A stretch of 64,000 nucleotides of DNA from an uncultured Acidobacteriia bacterium (GTDB lineage Bacteria > Acidobacteriota > Terriglobia > Bryobacterales > Bryobacteraceae). The notes under the pieces were generated by a model. The model did not search any database, had not been told where the DNA came from, and worked only from the letters and a program-made list of their open reading frames with translations. Every line of letters begins with the position of its first letter. Position 1 is the stretch's first letter. Made by a program: the position numbers and the translations under genes. The stretch is from assembly GCA_903875575.1 (NCBI GenBank), contig CAIQWJ010000010.1, forward strand, positions 1 through 64,000, read 5' to 3'. Shown here piece after piece: positions 40,711 through 48,761 of the stretch.

Positions 40711-41829
40711 ATGTCAGTCATTTTTGAAGACCGCCGGCTGTTACCGATTCGGGAAAAAGTGGAAGCGGGCGAGCGCCTTTCCTACGACGACGGACTTGCT
40801 CTGTACCGCTCCGGCGATGTTTTGGCGCTGGGCTACATGGCGAATATCGTTCGGGAGCGCAAGCACGGCAACGTCACGTATTTCAACGTCAATCGCCACA
40901 TCAATCCAACCGATGTCTGCGTAGCCAGTTGCCGCCTGTGCGCTTTTGGCAAACAGAAGCGTGATCCGAATTCGTACACCATGTCCCTCGAGCAGGTCTG
41001 GGAGACCGCGGGGATGGGCTGGAAAGAAGCGATTACGGAGTTTCACATTGTGGGCGGTCTGCATCCGGAACTGAGTCTCGATTGGTTCTGCCAGATGCTG
41101 CGCGGACTGAAAGAGCGCTATCCGCAGATTCACCTGAAGGCTTTCACAATGGTGGAGATCGGCTACTTCGCGCGGCGCGAAAAGCTTACCGTGCGCGAGG
41201 TGCTTTCGCAGTTGCGCGACGCCGGAATGGATTCGCTGCCTGGCGGTGGCGCGGAAGTTTTCAGCGAGCGCGTCCGTCGGATCATCTGCGATCACAAGCT
41301 GACGGGCGACGAATGGCTCGATACGGCGCGAACCGCTCACGAGATGGGGCTGCATTCCAACTGCACCATGCTCTACGGCCATATCGAAAACGAAGAAGAT
41401 CGGGTTGACCATCTGGTGCGCCTGCGGGCGCTGCAGGACGAAACAGATGGTTTCGTCACCTTTATTCCGCTGGCCTTCCATCCGGAAAACACGGCGCTCG
41501 CGCACATTTCGAAGACCACAGGCTTTGACGATCTGAAGAACATTGCTGTCGCACGCCTGATGCTGGACAACATTCCGCACATCAAGGCTTACTGGGTGAT
41601 GATGACGCCGGCTATTGCGCAGATCGCGATGCGCTTCGGCGCGGACGACATCGACGGCACCGTTGTGGAAGAGAAGATCTATCACGAGGCGGGGTCAACT
41701 GTGGCGCAATCGCTGCGCAGAACGGACCTGCTGCGACTGATTCGTCTGGCAGGACGCACACCGGTGGAACGGGATACGCTTTATCGGCCGGTGCAGCGGA
41801 CGGAAACGGCGTTTACCGTTCTCGTCTAG
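40711..41829 (+). CDS. mqnE: Aminofutalosine synthase (radical SAM)
   Basis: 372 residues, a radical SAM enzyme with the cluster motif C70-x3-C74-x2-C77 (VCVASCRLCAF). The motifs NVNRHINPTDVC, EFHIVGGLHPELSLDW, GGGAEVFSERVRRII and GLHSNCTMLYGHIE are characteristic of the MqnE/MqnC family, and the FGKQKRD context fits MqnE better. It joins 3-[(1-carboxyvinyl)oxy]benzoate to SAM-derived adenosine to give aminofutalosine. The upstream prenyltransferase fits the same pathway. MqnA, MqnB, MqnC and MqnD must be elsewhere. Confidence 0.93.
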   Translation: MSVIFEDRRLLPIREKVEAGERLSYDDGLALYRSGDVLALGYMANIVRERKHGNVTYFNVNRHINPTDVCVASCRLCAFGKQKRDPNSYTMSLEQVWETAGMGWKEAITEFHIVGGLHPELSLDWFCQMLRGLKERYPQIHLKAFTMVEIGYFARREKLTVREVLSQLRDAGMDSLPGGGAEVFSERVRRIICDHKLTGDEWLDTARTAHEMGLHSNCTMLYGHIENEEDRVDHLVRLRALQDETDGFVTFIPLAFHPENTALAHISKTTGFDDLKNIAVARLMLDNIPHIKAYWVMMTPAIAQIAMRFGADDIDGTVVEEKIYHEAGSTVAQSLRRTDLLRLIRLAGRTPVERDTLYRPVQRTETAFTVLV

Positions 41830-41837
41830 AGCGCAGT

Positions 41838-43748
41838 TTACTTCACGAGCAGCAGCCCGCGGTACATGCCCATGCCGCAACCGAATTTCAGTTCCCGGGC
41901 GGCCATAGCCGGCAGCGCAATGAGTGCGGTGCCGCCAGGCGGCAGATCCCTCGTGATGCCAAGTTCCGGGATCACAATTTTATTCGCACAGTTCGGTTGC
42001 GTATCGCGCGTGATTGCCAGCGTCGACACGCTTCCTTCGGGGATGTCAATCCGCGCGGGAGAGAAGCCCGCGGGGCCAACGTGGATGCGGATGGCGTCCT
42101 TCGGAAGTTTTGTCCGAGCCACGGTCCTGACGCTGGGCTGCACTCGCAGGACGAACGGAATCACGTGCACTTCACCGTCTCTCTGAAACTGCGCCCATAG
42201 TTTGTAGGTCCCTGCGTGCGGAAATGCGATCGGCACTTCGATGGGATCGGGCGGCAGACTGGTGGCCGCTATCGACCCGTGCGAATGCGCGGTGACCGGT
42301 TCCGGCATCGCCTGCCTCGCGGCCAACGGGTGTGCGTGAATGAAACTCCCCAGTCCGTATTCGATGACGACAAAGTGTCCCCATGCGCCGAGATACGGTT
42401 CGAGTCCCTTCGTCGTGCTGAGTTTGAAGCGTAGTAGCTGATCTGTGCCTGCCCGCATGAAGGGCGCGTGTGTGAGTTCCACCTGCAGTGCGGCCGATGC
42501 GCCGGGTGCCGCCTGTCGCGGTGGGCCCGCCACCTGCACGGCAAGGGATTCCACACGCGGACCCTCTCCGGGGGGCGTGAATTCGGCATAGAGGCGATAA
42601 CGGCCCCCGTGCGGGAATGCGTACGCTAAGCGATAAGCCTCACCCATTCCCCGTTCCGGATGAACGTGGCTGAAGTCCGCCAGATCCTCGGAAACAATGA
42701 TCAAGTGGATCGGTTTCTCGTGCACGAACTCCAGTTCGCGGGCCGCGAATTCAAAACTGAAACTGACAGCCAATTCGGCCTGCGGGTTGGCGGTACTCGC
42801 GTGAATCGTCAGTCCGGGTCGCGTGGCAAGCAGCGCTGACACTGGTGCATACTGCGCAATATGGCCATAGTATTGATCGGCCAGCAGATAAGGGAATGCG
42901 ATCTGTCCCTGGGCGTCAGTAGAAAGAAAGTAGGCGTAAGTGCCTTCCGGATACTCCGGCGTGATCGCGAAGCGACCATTGAAACGATCCAGATCGCCTG
43001 AGCCTTCCACGTATTCGTAATCCTCCGAAAAGGTGCCTGCCGGGTAGGTCGTGTCTATGGGCGGACCGTACTGGCCCGGCGTCAACTGAGTGCCGTCGGG
43101 CCAGGTAGTGCGTTGCCGGATCGCGCGCAGGCGATAGCCGGGACGCATTCGCTTCACAGCGCCAGCGGAGCTGTTCGCATAACCCCACGGTCCGTAGATC
43201 GGATAACCATCGAGCGCGTAGCCAATGATCGGCGAGTGTTTCGAGCCATCGCTCAAAAGGCGCGCGAGCAGGGAAGGCACCACGCCGACGGGCAAATTCA
43301 GATCGAAGTGCCAGAGATTACGGCCTTCGAAAGAATCTGAGTTTACGTGATTGGCAATTGGCACCCCGTTGATGAAGACCCCGATTCCGTCGGCGGACAG
43401 TCTGGTATGGTCGCCGGTTGCCGGCTGCGGATGCCGGGGGATTCGAACGTCTATGTTTTGAATGACATTGCCGGGATTCACCGGATTGGCGAGAATCCCA
43501 AACTGATAAAGCGAGATGGCCGCGGAACGAATCTCGACTGAGTCTTCGCCGCAGACGACGGTGTGAACTTCGGGGCGGATGCGGTCCAGCGCTGCGTTGG
43601 ATGTGGGTGCCGTCGCCCGGATCCACGATGTGCACACCGGCTGCGCGTTAGCCGCCATCGTCGCGACCAGCAGCGTGGCTGCCGCGCAAAACTGACTACG
43701 TCCTGAAATCGTCCGCACCTCTGACTGGAAAGTAGCACGGTGGCCCAA
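41838..43748 (-). CDS. Secreted YHYH-domain protein with C-terminal cupredoxin-like domain
   Basis: 636 residues. The start is uncertain: TTG at 43748 or GTG at 43718, the latter giving a shorter leader directly before the signal peptide (AAATLLVATMAANAQ). Residues about 50-290 are a YHYH-domain (GIFVNG-type strands, IGYALDGYPIYGPWGY), usually exported and of unknown function. About 300-530 contains beta-sandwich domains with histidine-rich motifs (FSHVHPERG, FIHAHPLAARQ, TAHSHGS). The final about 90 residues form a cupredoxin-like fold with the metal-site sequence KFGCGMGMYRG (and upstream PNCANKIVIPELGI), as in copper-associated proteins. Probably a periplasmic or surface metal-binding protein. 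It converges on mqnE with an 8-bp gap. Confidence 0.8.
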   Translation of the reverse strand: MGHRATFQSEVRTISGRSQFCAAATLLVATMAANAQPVCTSWIRATAPTSNAALDRIRPEVHTVVCGEDSVEIRSAAISLYQFGILANPVNPGNVIQNIDVRIPRHPQPATGDHTRLSADGIGVFINGVPIANHVNSDSFEGRNLWHFDLNLPVGVVPSLLARLLSDGSKHSPIIGYALDGYPIYGPWGYANSSAGAVKRMRPGYRLRAIRQRTTWPDGTQLTPGQYGPPIDTTYPAGTFSEDYEYVEGSGDLDRFNGRFAITPEYPEGTYAYFLSTDAQGQIAFPYLLADQYYGHIAQYAPVSALLATRPGLTIHASTANPQAELAVSFSFEFAARELEFVHEKPIHLIIVSEDLADFSHVHPERGMGEAYRLAYAFPHGGRYRLYAEFTPPGEGPRVESLAVQVAGPPRQAAPGASAALQVELTHAPFMRAGTDQLLRFKLSTTKGLEPYLGAWGHFVVIEYGLGSFIHAHPLAARQAMPEPVTAHSHGSIAATSLPPDPIEVPIAFPHAGTYKLWAQFQRDGEVHVIPFVLRVQPSVRTVARTKLPKDAIRIHVGPAGFSPARIDIPEGSVSTLAITRDTQPNCANKIVIPELGITRDLPPGGTALIALPAMAARELKFGCGMGMYRGLLLVK

Positions 43749-43825
43749 AGCATGGCGCGGTATCGTAAGAGGTTAGAGCCCTGGTATATGCTGGGGACGC
43801 CAATGGAGGCATAGAGAGCTTTTCG

Positions 43826-44827
43826 ATGCGAATTATAGCCGGGATAGATCTGGGCGGCACGGCCGTCAATTACACGCTCATCGACGAGCAGGAAAAATTT
43901 CTGATTGAAGGGCTCTGCGAGCATCCCGCGCGGTCCAGAGAAGGCCCGGCAATTTGCCTTCAGCAGATCGCGGACGGCCTGGTGATTGCGGCCGCAAAAG
44001 CTGGTGTTCAGTTGAGCGACATCATCTCGGCTGGTCTGGATACGCCAGGTCCCGCAAGCGCGACAGGTGTTTTCAGTGCCCGCGGGTCCACGAACTTCGT
44101 CCACGCGGACTGGTCTGAATTCGATATTCGCGCCGGTCTGGAAGCGAAGCTTGGCATCCCGGTCACGTACCTGAACGATGGAAATGCGGGAGCCCTGTGG
44201 GGCCACTTCTCGCTGTTCGGGACCAGCAAGACTATGACGTCGGTGTCGGCGATCATCGGCACGGGTCTCGGTGGCGGCGTAATCGTCGGTGATCACGTGG
44301 TGACCGGGCGCAAGGGCTTCGGCGGCGAACTGGGACACGTTCTGATTCCGTATCAGAGCATTGAGGGGATCGCGGGGATGCGCCCGGAGTGCAATTGCGG
44401 ACGCACCGGCGATCTGGAGTCGTTGTGTTCACTGACTGCGATTGAGAAGACGATTCTGCCGTATTTCTTGGCGCGGCATCCGGAACACCAGTTGAATCAG
44501 GCTGGCGAGAAGGCGGCGAAACTGGTTCGCGGTCTGGCGGAGCGCGGCGATTCATTATGCCGCGAAGTGTTCCGCGTGCAGGCACACGCGCTCGGCCTGT
44601 TCTTCGACGAGATGGTCAATACGTTCGATCCCGACGCGTTGATTGTGGGCGGCGGGGCAATCGAGACAGGTGCGGAGTTCCAGGCGTGGTTTATCGAGCA
44701 GATTCGCGCGGGAATGCCGGCGCAGCGCGTGGAGCAGGCGGATATTCCGATCCGGATCATGCCGAATGGCGATACGGCGGGGTCGCGTGGCGCGGCGATT
44801 GAAGCGCTGAAGTTAGCGCGGCGGTAA
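43826..44827 (+). CDS. ROK-family sugar kinase
   Basis: 333 residues with the phosphate-binding GIDLGGTAVNYTLID at the N-terminus, YLNDGNAGALWG and GTGLGGGVIVGDHVVTGRKG, and GELGHV (the ExGH zinc/sugar motif). The ROK zinc-binding consensus CxCGxxGC appears as CNCGRTGD, so the last cysteine is replaced by aspartate. Such proteins phosphorylate glucose or N-acetyl-sugars, or act as repressors; this one has no DNA-binding domain, so a kinase role is likely. It is divergent from the YHYH gene and convergent with the TIGR03435 gene. Confidence 0.88.
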   Translation: MRIIAGIDLGGTAVNYTLIDEQEKFLIEGLCEHPARSREGPAICLQQIADGLVIAAAKAGVQLSDIISAGLDTPGPASATGVFSARGSTNFVHADWSEFDIRAGLEAKLGIPVTYLNDGNAGALWGHFSLFGTSKTMTSVSAIIGTGLGGGVIVGDHVVTGRKGFGGELGHVLIPYQSIEGIAGMRPECNCGRTGDLESLCSLTAIEKTILPYFLARHPEHQLNQAGEKAAKLVRGLAERGDSLCREVFRVQAHALGLFFDEMVNTFDPDALIVGGGAIETGAEFQAWFIEQIRAGMPAQRVEQADIPIRIMPNGDTAGSRGAAIEALKLARR

Positions 44828-44840
44828 TCACCTCGCGAGT

Positions 44841-45677
44841 TCAGTTGCCGGACGGTCGGGATGCCTGATCGATGACAAGCATCTCAATCGGGGCTTTCTG
44901 TGGTTCCAGCTTCAGCCCGAGTTGCTCTTGAAGTGCGGTGAAGAGAGACGGGCCGCTCGTACTGGTTTGCGGGGTAGCCGAATCGGTCGACGGTTCGGAC
45001 AGCCCGGGAACTACTTGGGGCTGGTCGCGTGTCCATTTCAGGCTGAAATCGTAGAAACCGGTGAGGCCAGTCTTATCGAGAACAGGGCGGCCAGCTTCCT
45101 GCGAGAGCGACGGGGCAAACTGCGCCATCGACAACTTAGAGAACGTCAACTGTCCCTCGGTGCCCCCCACGTCGATGCTGATCAGACTCTTAGCGTCGGG
45201 GGAACTCTCCTTTAATTTGGGGCCGTTCCTGTCGATTACCAGCGCATAAACAGGCAGTTCCTTTGTGTCGTGGTGAAGCCTGAGTTGGAATCGATCCGCC
45301 AACAAAGCCTGCAGCATGGTCCGAACCTGTTCAGCGGTGGGTTTCACATCGCCTGGTGCCTTTGCGGTCACGTCGTATGTTGCATCGCCCATCGATTGCA
45401 GCCACGCGGGACCGCCTGAGACTTGATACGTCTTCACATTCCAGGCGCGCATGATCAGATTGCGAAGAGACAGGCAATTCAACGTCACGCGGGTCCCGGA
45501 ACCGGAGCCCATGCACTCGCCCGGTGAGCCGACGAAGATATGCAGCCGGATGGAGGCAACTTCAAAGGCGGGGGACACGACCTGCGGAGGTGGAATCGTT
45601 TGTCCGAACAATAAATTCGCAGCCGAAAGTGTGGCTATGAGCGGCAATCCCGCAACGAGAATTCGGCGGGATGGCAT
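44841..45677 (-). CDS. TIGR03435-type secreted soil-associated protein
   Basis: 278 residues. A signal peptide (LVAGLPLIATLSAANLLFGQ) is followed by the family core: PAFEVASIRLH, NCLSLRNLIMRAWNVKTYQVSG, ARVQ-like YDVTAKAPGDVKPTAEQVRTMLQALLADRFQLRLHHDTKE, LPVYALVIDRNGPKLKES and the LTGFYDFSLKWTRDQP C-terminal element. The family is expanded in Acidobacteria, mostly Solibacter-like genomes, and has no known function. It starts 12 bp after the small ORF at 45689-45898, so it may be the last gene of the pepA transcription unit. Confidence 0.88.
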   Translation of the reverse strand: MPSRRILVAGLPLIATLSAANLLFGQTIPPPQVVSPAFEVASIRLHIFVGSPGECMGSGSGTRVTLNCLSLRNLIMRAWNVKTYQVSGGPAWLQSMGDATYDVTAKAPGDVKPTAEQVRTMLQALLADRFQLRLHHDTKELPVYALVIDRNGPKLKESSPDAKSLISIDVGGTEGQLTFSKLSMAQFAPSLSQEAGRPVLDKTGLTGFYDFSLKWTRDQPQVVPGLSEPSTDSATPQTSTSGPSLFTALQEQLGLKLEPQKAPIEMLVIDQASRPSGN

Positions 45678-45688
45678 TTTGGAGGCCG

Positions 45689-45898
45689 TTATGCGGCTTG
45701 AGACGGTTTCTGTGCGACGGCTTCAGCCGCGGCCTTCGCCGCAGCCTTTTCGCGTGAAAAACGATTGAGCCCCTCTATTGCGTTCTTTACAATTCGAGCA
45801 CCGAACTCTTTATGGGTTTCATTTGCCCAGACCTCGGACTCCGTCACGCACGGGTCTTGTGATGCGGCCTGCCCGATATTCGGATTCAAGGACGTCAT
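45689..45898 (-). CDS. Small ORF overlapping the zeta-like gene
   Basis: 69 residues from the ATG at 45898, preceded by AGGAAGAA at a good distance. The sequence (SLNPNIGQAASQDPCVTES, EFGARIVKNAIEGLNRFSRE) ends in a Lys/Ala-rich tail. It overlaps the 3' end of the zeta-like gene by 80 bp in another frame and precedes the TIGR03435 gene. An antitoxin or adaptor for the zeta-like protein is possible, but zeta antitoxins are usually encoded upstream. Confidence 0.55.
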   Translation of the reverse strand: MTSLNPNIGQAASQDPCVTESEVWANETHKEFGARIVKNAIEGLNRFSREKAAAKAAAEAVAQKPSQAA

Positions 45899-46619
45899 AG
45901 AGTTTCTTCCTGATTTCAGTATAGTCCTGTGGGTTGGTATCTTCAATCGATACTTCGGTCGTGCTGTTCGAGCCATTAAACAGAAAGTGAAAATCGAACG
46001 CGGGGTCAATCTGAAATTCATTCCATAGCGACCGGACCGTTTCTGCGGCACCCCGGTGTGAATGGATGATTTGCTCGATGCGAACGAGTCGTCCTTCTGT
46101 TCTGGCGCGGTCCAGCATGGCCAGCAGGGTGGCATCCAGTGGGCGATCCACGTGCATAATAGTGATCGGCCAGCCGGTAGCGAGTACCCGGTCCACCAGG
46201 CTCCGGGCATGAGCCGGGCTGCTGAAGGTTGAATCGAATACTACGTGCGCAAATTGGCGGGCGCGAGAGAACTCCAGGGCAGTAGTCTTTCCTACTGCAT
46301 TGCCACCTGCCGTGAAAACCACTCTGGCTGCCGGTTTTAGAACTGTGCTCGCCAAAGCCCGCCGGAACAATTCGTCCCGAATCCATGTCGCCGCCGGATG
46401 CACAGCCACACGATACCTCGCGCGATCCTGGTTGTATCCGTCAAATAGTGTGGCTGCATCATCCGCGTTCAGCACGTTGCCGAATCGGTCCGCATACGCC
46501 GCAAGGAAGCGCTCCGGCTCCGCCGCGAGCGCACATAAAATACTTTCGCGAATCTTCTGGGCCTCGGCATCACCCAAAGGCGCAAAGTCGCCCGGTTGAG
46601 GTGGCCGAGTTCCTGCCAC
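45819..46619 (-). CDS. Zeta-toxin-like P-loop kinase
   Basis: 266 residues from a GTG start 4 bp after the pepA stop. A Walker A motif GGNAVGKT at residues 105-112 follows a helical N-terminus (ESILCALAAEPERFLAAYAD). Zeta toxins are kinases that phosphorylate UDP-activated sugars such as UDP-GlcNAc and block peptidoglycan synthesis; this protein shares the P-loop, a VVFDSTFSSPAHAR segment in the sugar-binding position and RIEQIIHSHRG. A recognisable epsilon antitoxin is absent. Could instead be a housekeeping P-loop phosphotransferase; its fate in the pepA operon is odd. Confidence 0.68.
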   Translation of the reverse strand: MAGTRPPQPGDFAPLGDAEAQKIRESILCALAAEPERFLAAYADRFGNVLNADDAATLFDGYNQDRARYRVAVHPAATWIRDELFRRALASTVLKPAARVVFTAGGNAVGKTTALEFSRARQFAHVVFDSTFSSPAHARSLVDRVLATGWPITIMHVDRPLDATLLAMLDRARTEGRLVRIEQIIHSHRGAAETVRSLWNEFQIDPAFDFHFLFNGSNSTTEVSIEDTNPQDYTEIRKKLYDVLESEYRAGRITRPVRDGVRGLGK

Positions 46620-46623
46620 GCCC

Positions 46624-48081
46624 TTACTTCCAGTCGGTAGCCAGCTTCACGAAAGTCCCCAGCGGCACGCCAGTCGGACCCTTCGCCATATACGGCTTGG
46701 CGTCGTCCAGCCACGCTGTAGCCGCGATATCCACATGAATCCACGGGGTCTCGCCGACAAATTCCCGAATGAACGCCGCCGCTGAACTGGCGCCACCCGC
46801 CCGTCCGCCCACGTTGGCGATATCCGCGTACGTATTCTTCAGCAGTTCGCGGTATTCATCGTCCACCGGCAAATGCCACATTTTTTCGCCGGATTCCTTT
46901 GACGCCGCCATCCACTGGCCCAGCAGCGCATCGTCATTCGCGAAGACTCCCGACATAGAGTGGCCCAAAGCCACGACGATGGCACCCGTCAGCGTCGCCG
47001 CATCCACCAAATGTGTGCATCCCAGTTGTTTCGCATAGGTGATGGCGTCGACGAGAATCAGCCGACCCTCGGCATCCGTATTGATGACTTCGATCGTCTT
47101 GCCGGAAAGCGAAGTCACGATGTCACCGGGGCGCTGGGCCTTGCTGCCTGGCATATTCTCCACGGTTGGCACCACGCCCATGACCCGCACTCCGGGCTTG
47201 AGCTGCGCTATCGCCTGCATGGCACCGATCACCGCTGCCGCGCCGCACATATCGTACTTCATCTTTTCCATGCTGTCGGCCGGTTTGATGGATATGCCGC
47301 CCGTATCGAACGTGACGCCCTTGCCCACAAGGCCGAGCACGGCGTCGCTGGTTGGTTTCGCAGGCTTGTACTCCATGATGATCAGCGCGGGCGGTTCGGC
47401 ACTGCCCTGGGACACGCCAAGCAGCGCCCCCATGCCGAGCTGACGCATGCGGTCCTGATCCAGTACTTCGCAGGAAAGCCCATTGGCCGCCGCCATCGCC
47501 TGAGCGCGGGCGGCCAGGTTCATCGGGGTGAGCTTGTTGGGTGGCTCCACTGCGATATCGCGCGACAGATTGGCCGCGTCACCCATGATCTGGCCAGCCG
47601 CAAGCGCGGTCTCATTAGCGGCGCTCGGGGCCACGCAGACCGTCAATTGCTCAATCCTGCGCGAGCCGTCTTTATCAGCGTTGGTCTTGTAAGCATCCGG
47701 TTCCCAGCACGCTTCAATGACGGACTCAGCAGCAGCAGTGATGAACGCAGGGGCGTCGAAACCAGATTCGAGCGCGACGGCGATGTTCTTCACTCCCTTG
47801 GCCTTTAGTACGCGCGCAGCGGCAGCGGCTAGTTTCCGTAGGGACGCAACATCGAACTTCTCGCGCTTACCCGCCCCCGCCAGCAGAATGCGACTGGCTT
47901 GAAAGCCGACGGCACCATGCAGAAGCGTGAATTCCATTGGCTTCCCGGTGATTTCACCGGAATCGCGGAAAGTGGCCACAGCGGCGGCCAGATCGGTGCG
48001 GGGTGTGCCTTCGAATTCCAGTAGTACGAGGGCATCGCATTCCAGGCCAGCGGTTGCCGGTCCTGCGAGTTTCAGCTTCAT
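46624..48081 (-). CDS. pepA: Leucyl aminopeptidase (M17)
   Basis: 485 residues. The C-terminal catalytic domain carries the metal-binding and active-site motifs GKGVTFDTGGISIKPAD (Lys, Asp), DMCGAAAVIGAM and NTDAEGRLILVDAI with the characteristic NTDAEGR. A conserved N-terminal domain precedes it. Removes N-terminal residues from peptides as a hexameric di-metal enzyme in the cytoplasm. The zeta-like gene follows 4 bp later on the same strand, and smpB lies upstream by 73 bp. Confidence 0.96.
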   Translation of the reverse strand: MKLKLAGPATAGLECDALVLLEFEGTPRTDLAAAVATFRDSGEITGKPMEFTLLHGAVGFQASRILLAGAGKREKFDVASLRKLAAAAARVLKAKGVKNIAVALESGFDAPAFITAAAESVIEACWEPDAYKTNADKDGSRRIEQLTVCVAPSAANETALAAGQIMGDAANLSRDIAVEPPNKLTPMNLAARAQAMAAANGLSCEVLDQDRMRQLGMGALLGVSQGSAEPPALIIMEYKPAKPTSDAVLGLVGKGVTFDTGGISIKPADSMEKMKYDMCGAAAVIGAMQAIAQLKPGVRVMGVVPTVENMPGSKAQRPGDIVTSLSGKTIEVINTDAEGRLILVDAITYAKQLGCTHLVDAATLTGAIVVALGHSMSGVFANDDALLGQWMAASKESGEKMWHLPVDDEYRELLKNTYADIANVGGRAGGASSAAAFIREFVGETPWIHVDIAATAWLDDAKPYMAKGPTGVPLGTFVKLATDWK

Positions 48082-48154
48082 GAATGTAGTGTAACCGGCG
48101 CGGAAACGCAGAGCGCCAGTCCATCGCGGGGGTGTAATGGAAAGCCCGGTACTC

Positions 48155-48631
48155 TCAGTACGCCATCTTGCTGTTCCGGATGGCCGTCCGCGCTTCTTCT
48201 TCGTCGCCCTTGGCGCGTTCCGCCTCGCGCTTATCGTGGAACTTCTTGCCCTTTGCCACCGCGATCTCGCACTTGATTTTGCCGTTTTTCAGGTAAAGGC
48301 GGGTCGGGACCAGCGAAAGCCCCTTTTCGCGAATGATGGCGTGCAGCTTTTCAATCTCGCGCCGATGCAACAACAACTTACGGGGCCGTGTGGGGGCGTG
48401 GTTGAAGATGTTGCCATGGCTGTATTCACTGATATGGGCGTTCAGGAGCCAGGCTTCACCTTTTTCCACGTTGGCATAGGCATCGCGCAACTGGACCTTG
48501 CCGGCCTTTGCCGCCTTCACTTCGGTGCCGGTCAGGGCGATCCCAGCCTCGTAGCGGTCGAACAGAAAGAAATTGTGCCCGGCGGGTCGATTGTCGCTCA
48601 GAACTTTCGCGGGGTCGTATTTAGTAGCCAA
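48155..48631 (-). CDS. smpB: SsrA-binding protein SmpB
   Basis: 158 residues with the SmpB core: [95 protein letters not shown] and [18 protein letters not shown]. It binds tmRNA to rescue stalled ribosomes. No tmRNA gene was recognised next to it. It diverges from the secretin gene. Confidence 0.97.
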   Translation of the reverse strand: MATKYDPAKVLSDNRPAGHNFFLFDRYEAGIALTGTEVKAAKAGKVQLRDAYANVEKGEAWLLNAHISEYSHGNIFNHAPTRPRKLLLHRREIEKLHAIIREKGLSLVPTRLYLKNGKIKCEIAVAKGKKFHDKREAERAKGDEEEARTAIRNSKMAY

Positions 48632-48761
48632 AATGGTATCCGGCCCCGGCGACCATTACATTCCTGCCAATACCTATCAACGCTGGCGCATGGTCGCACG
48701 TCAAACATCTCGACGGGGTTATGTAACGATCATACCTCTGCTGTGGCGATTTCTGAATAAA

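Noticed and set aside
43441-43456. TTCGAAC-like tRNA T-loop sequence
   Set aside because: It lies inside the YHYH coding frame, and no acceptor or anticodon stem pairs around it.
43478-44338. A 286-residue minus-strand frame across the ROK and YHYH starts
   Set aside because: It is antisense to the well-supported ROK kinase and reads the YHYH N-terminus in another frame, with no domain.
48082-48154. tmRNA gene near smpB
   Set aside because: The 73-bp gap is too short and has no tRNA-like or tag-coding structure.
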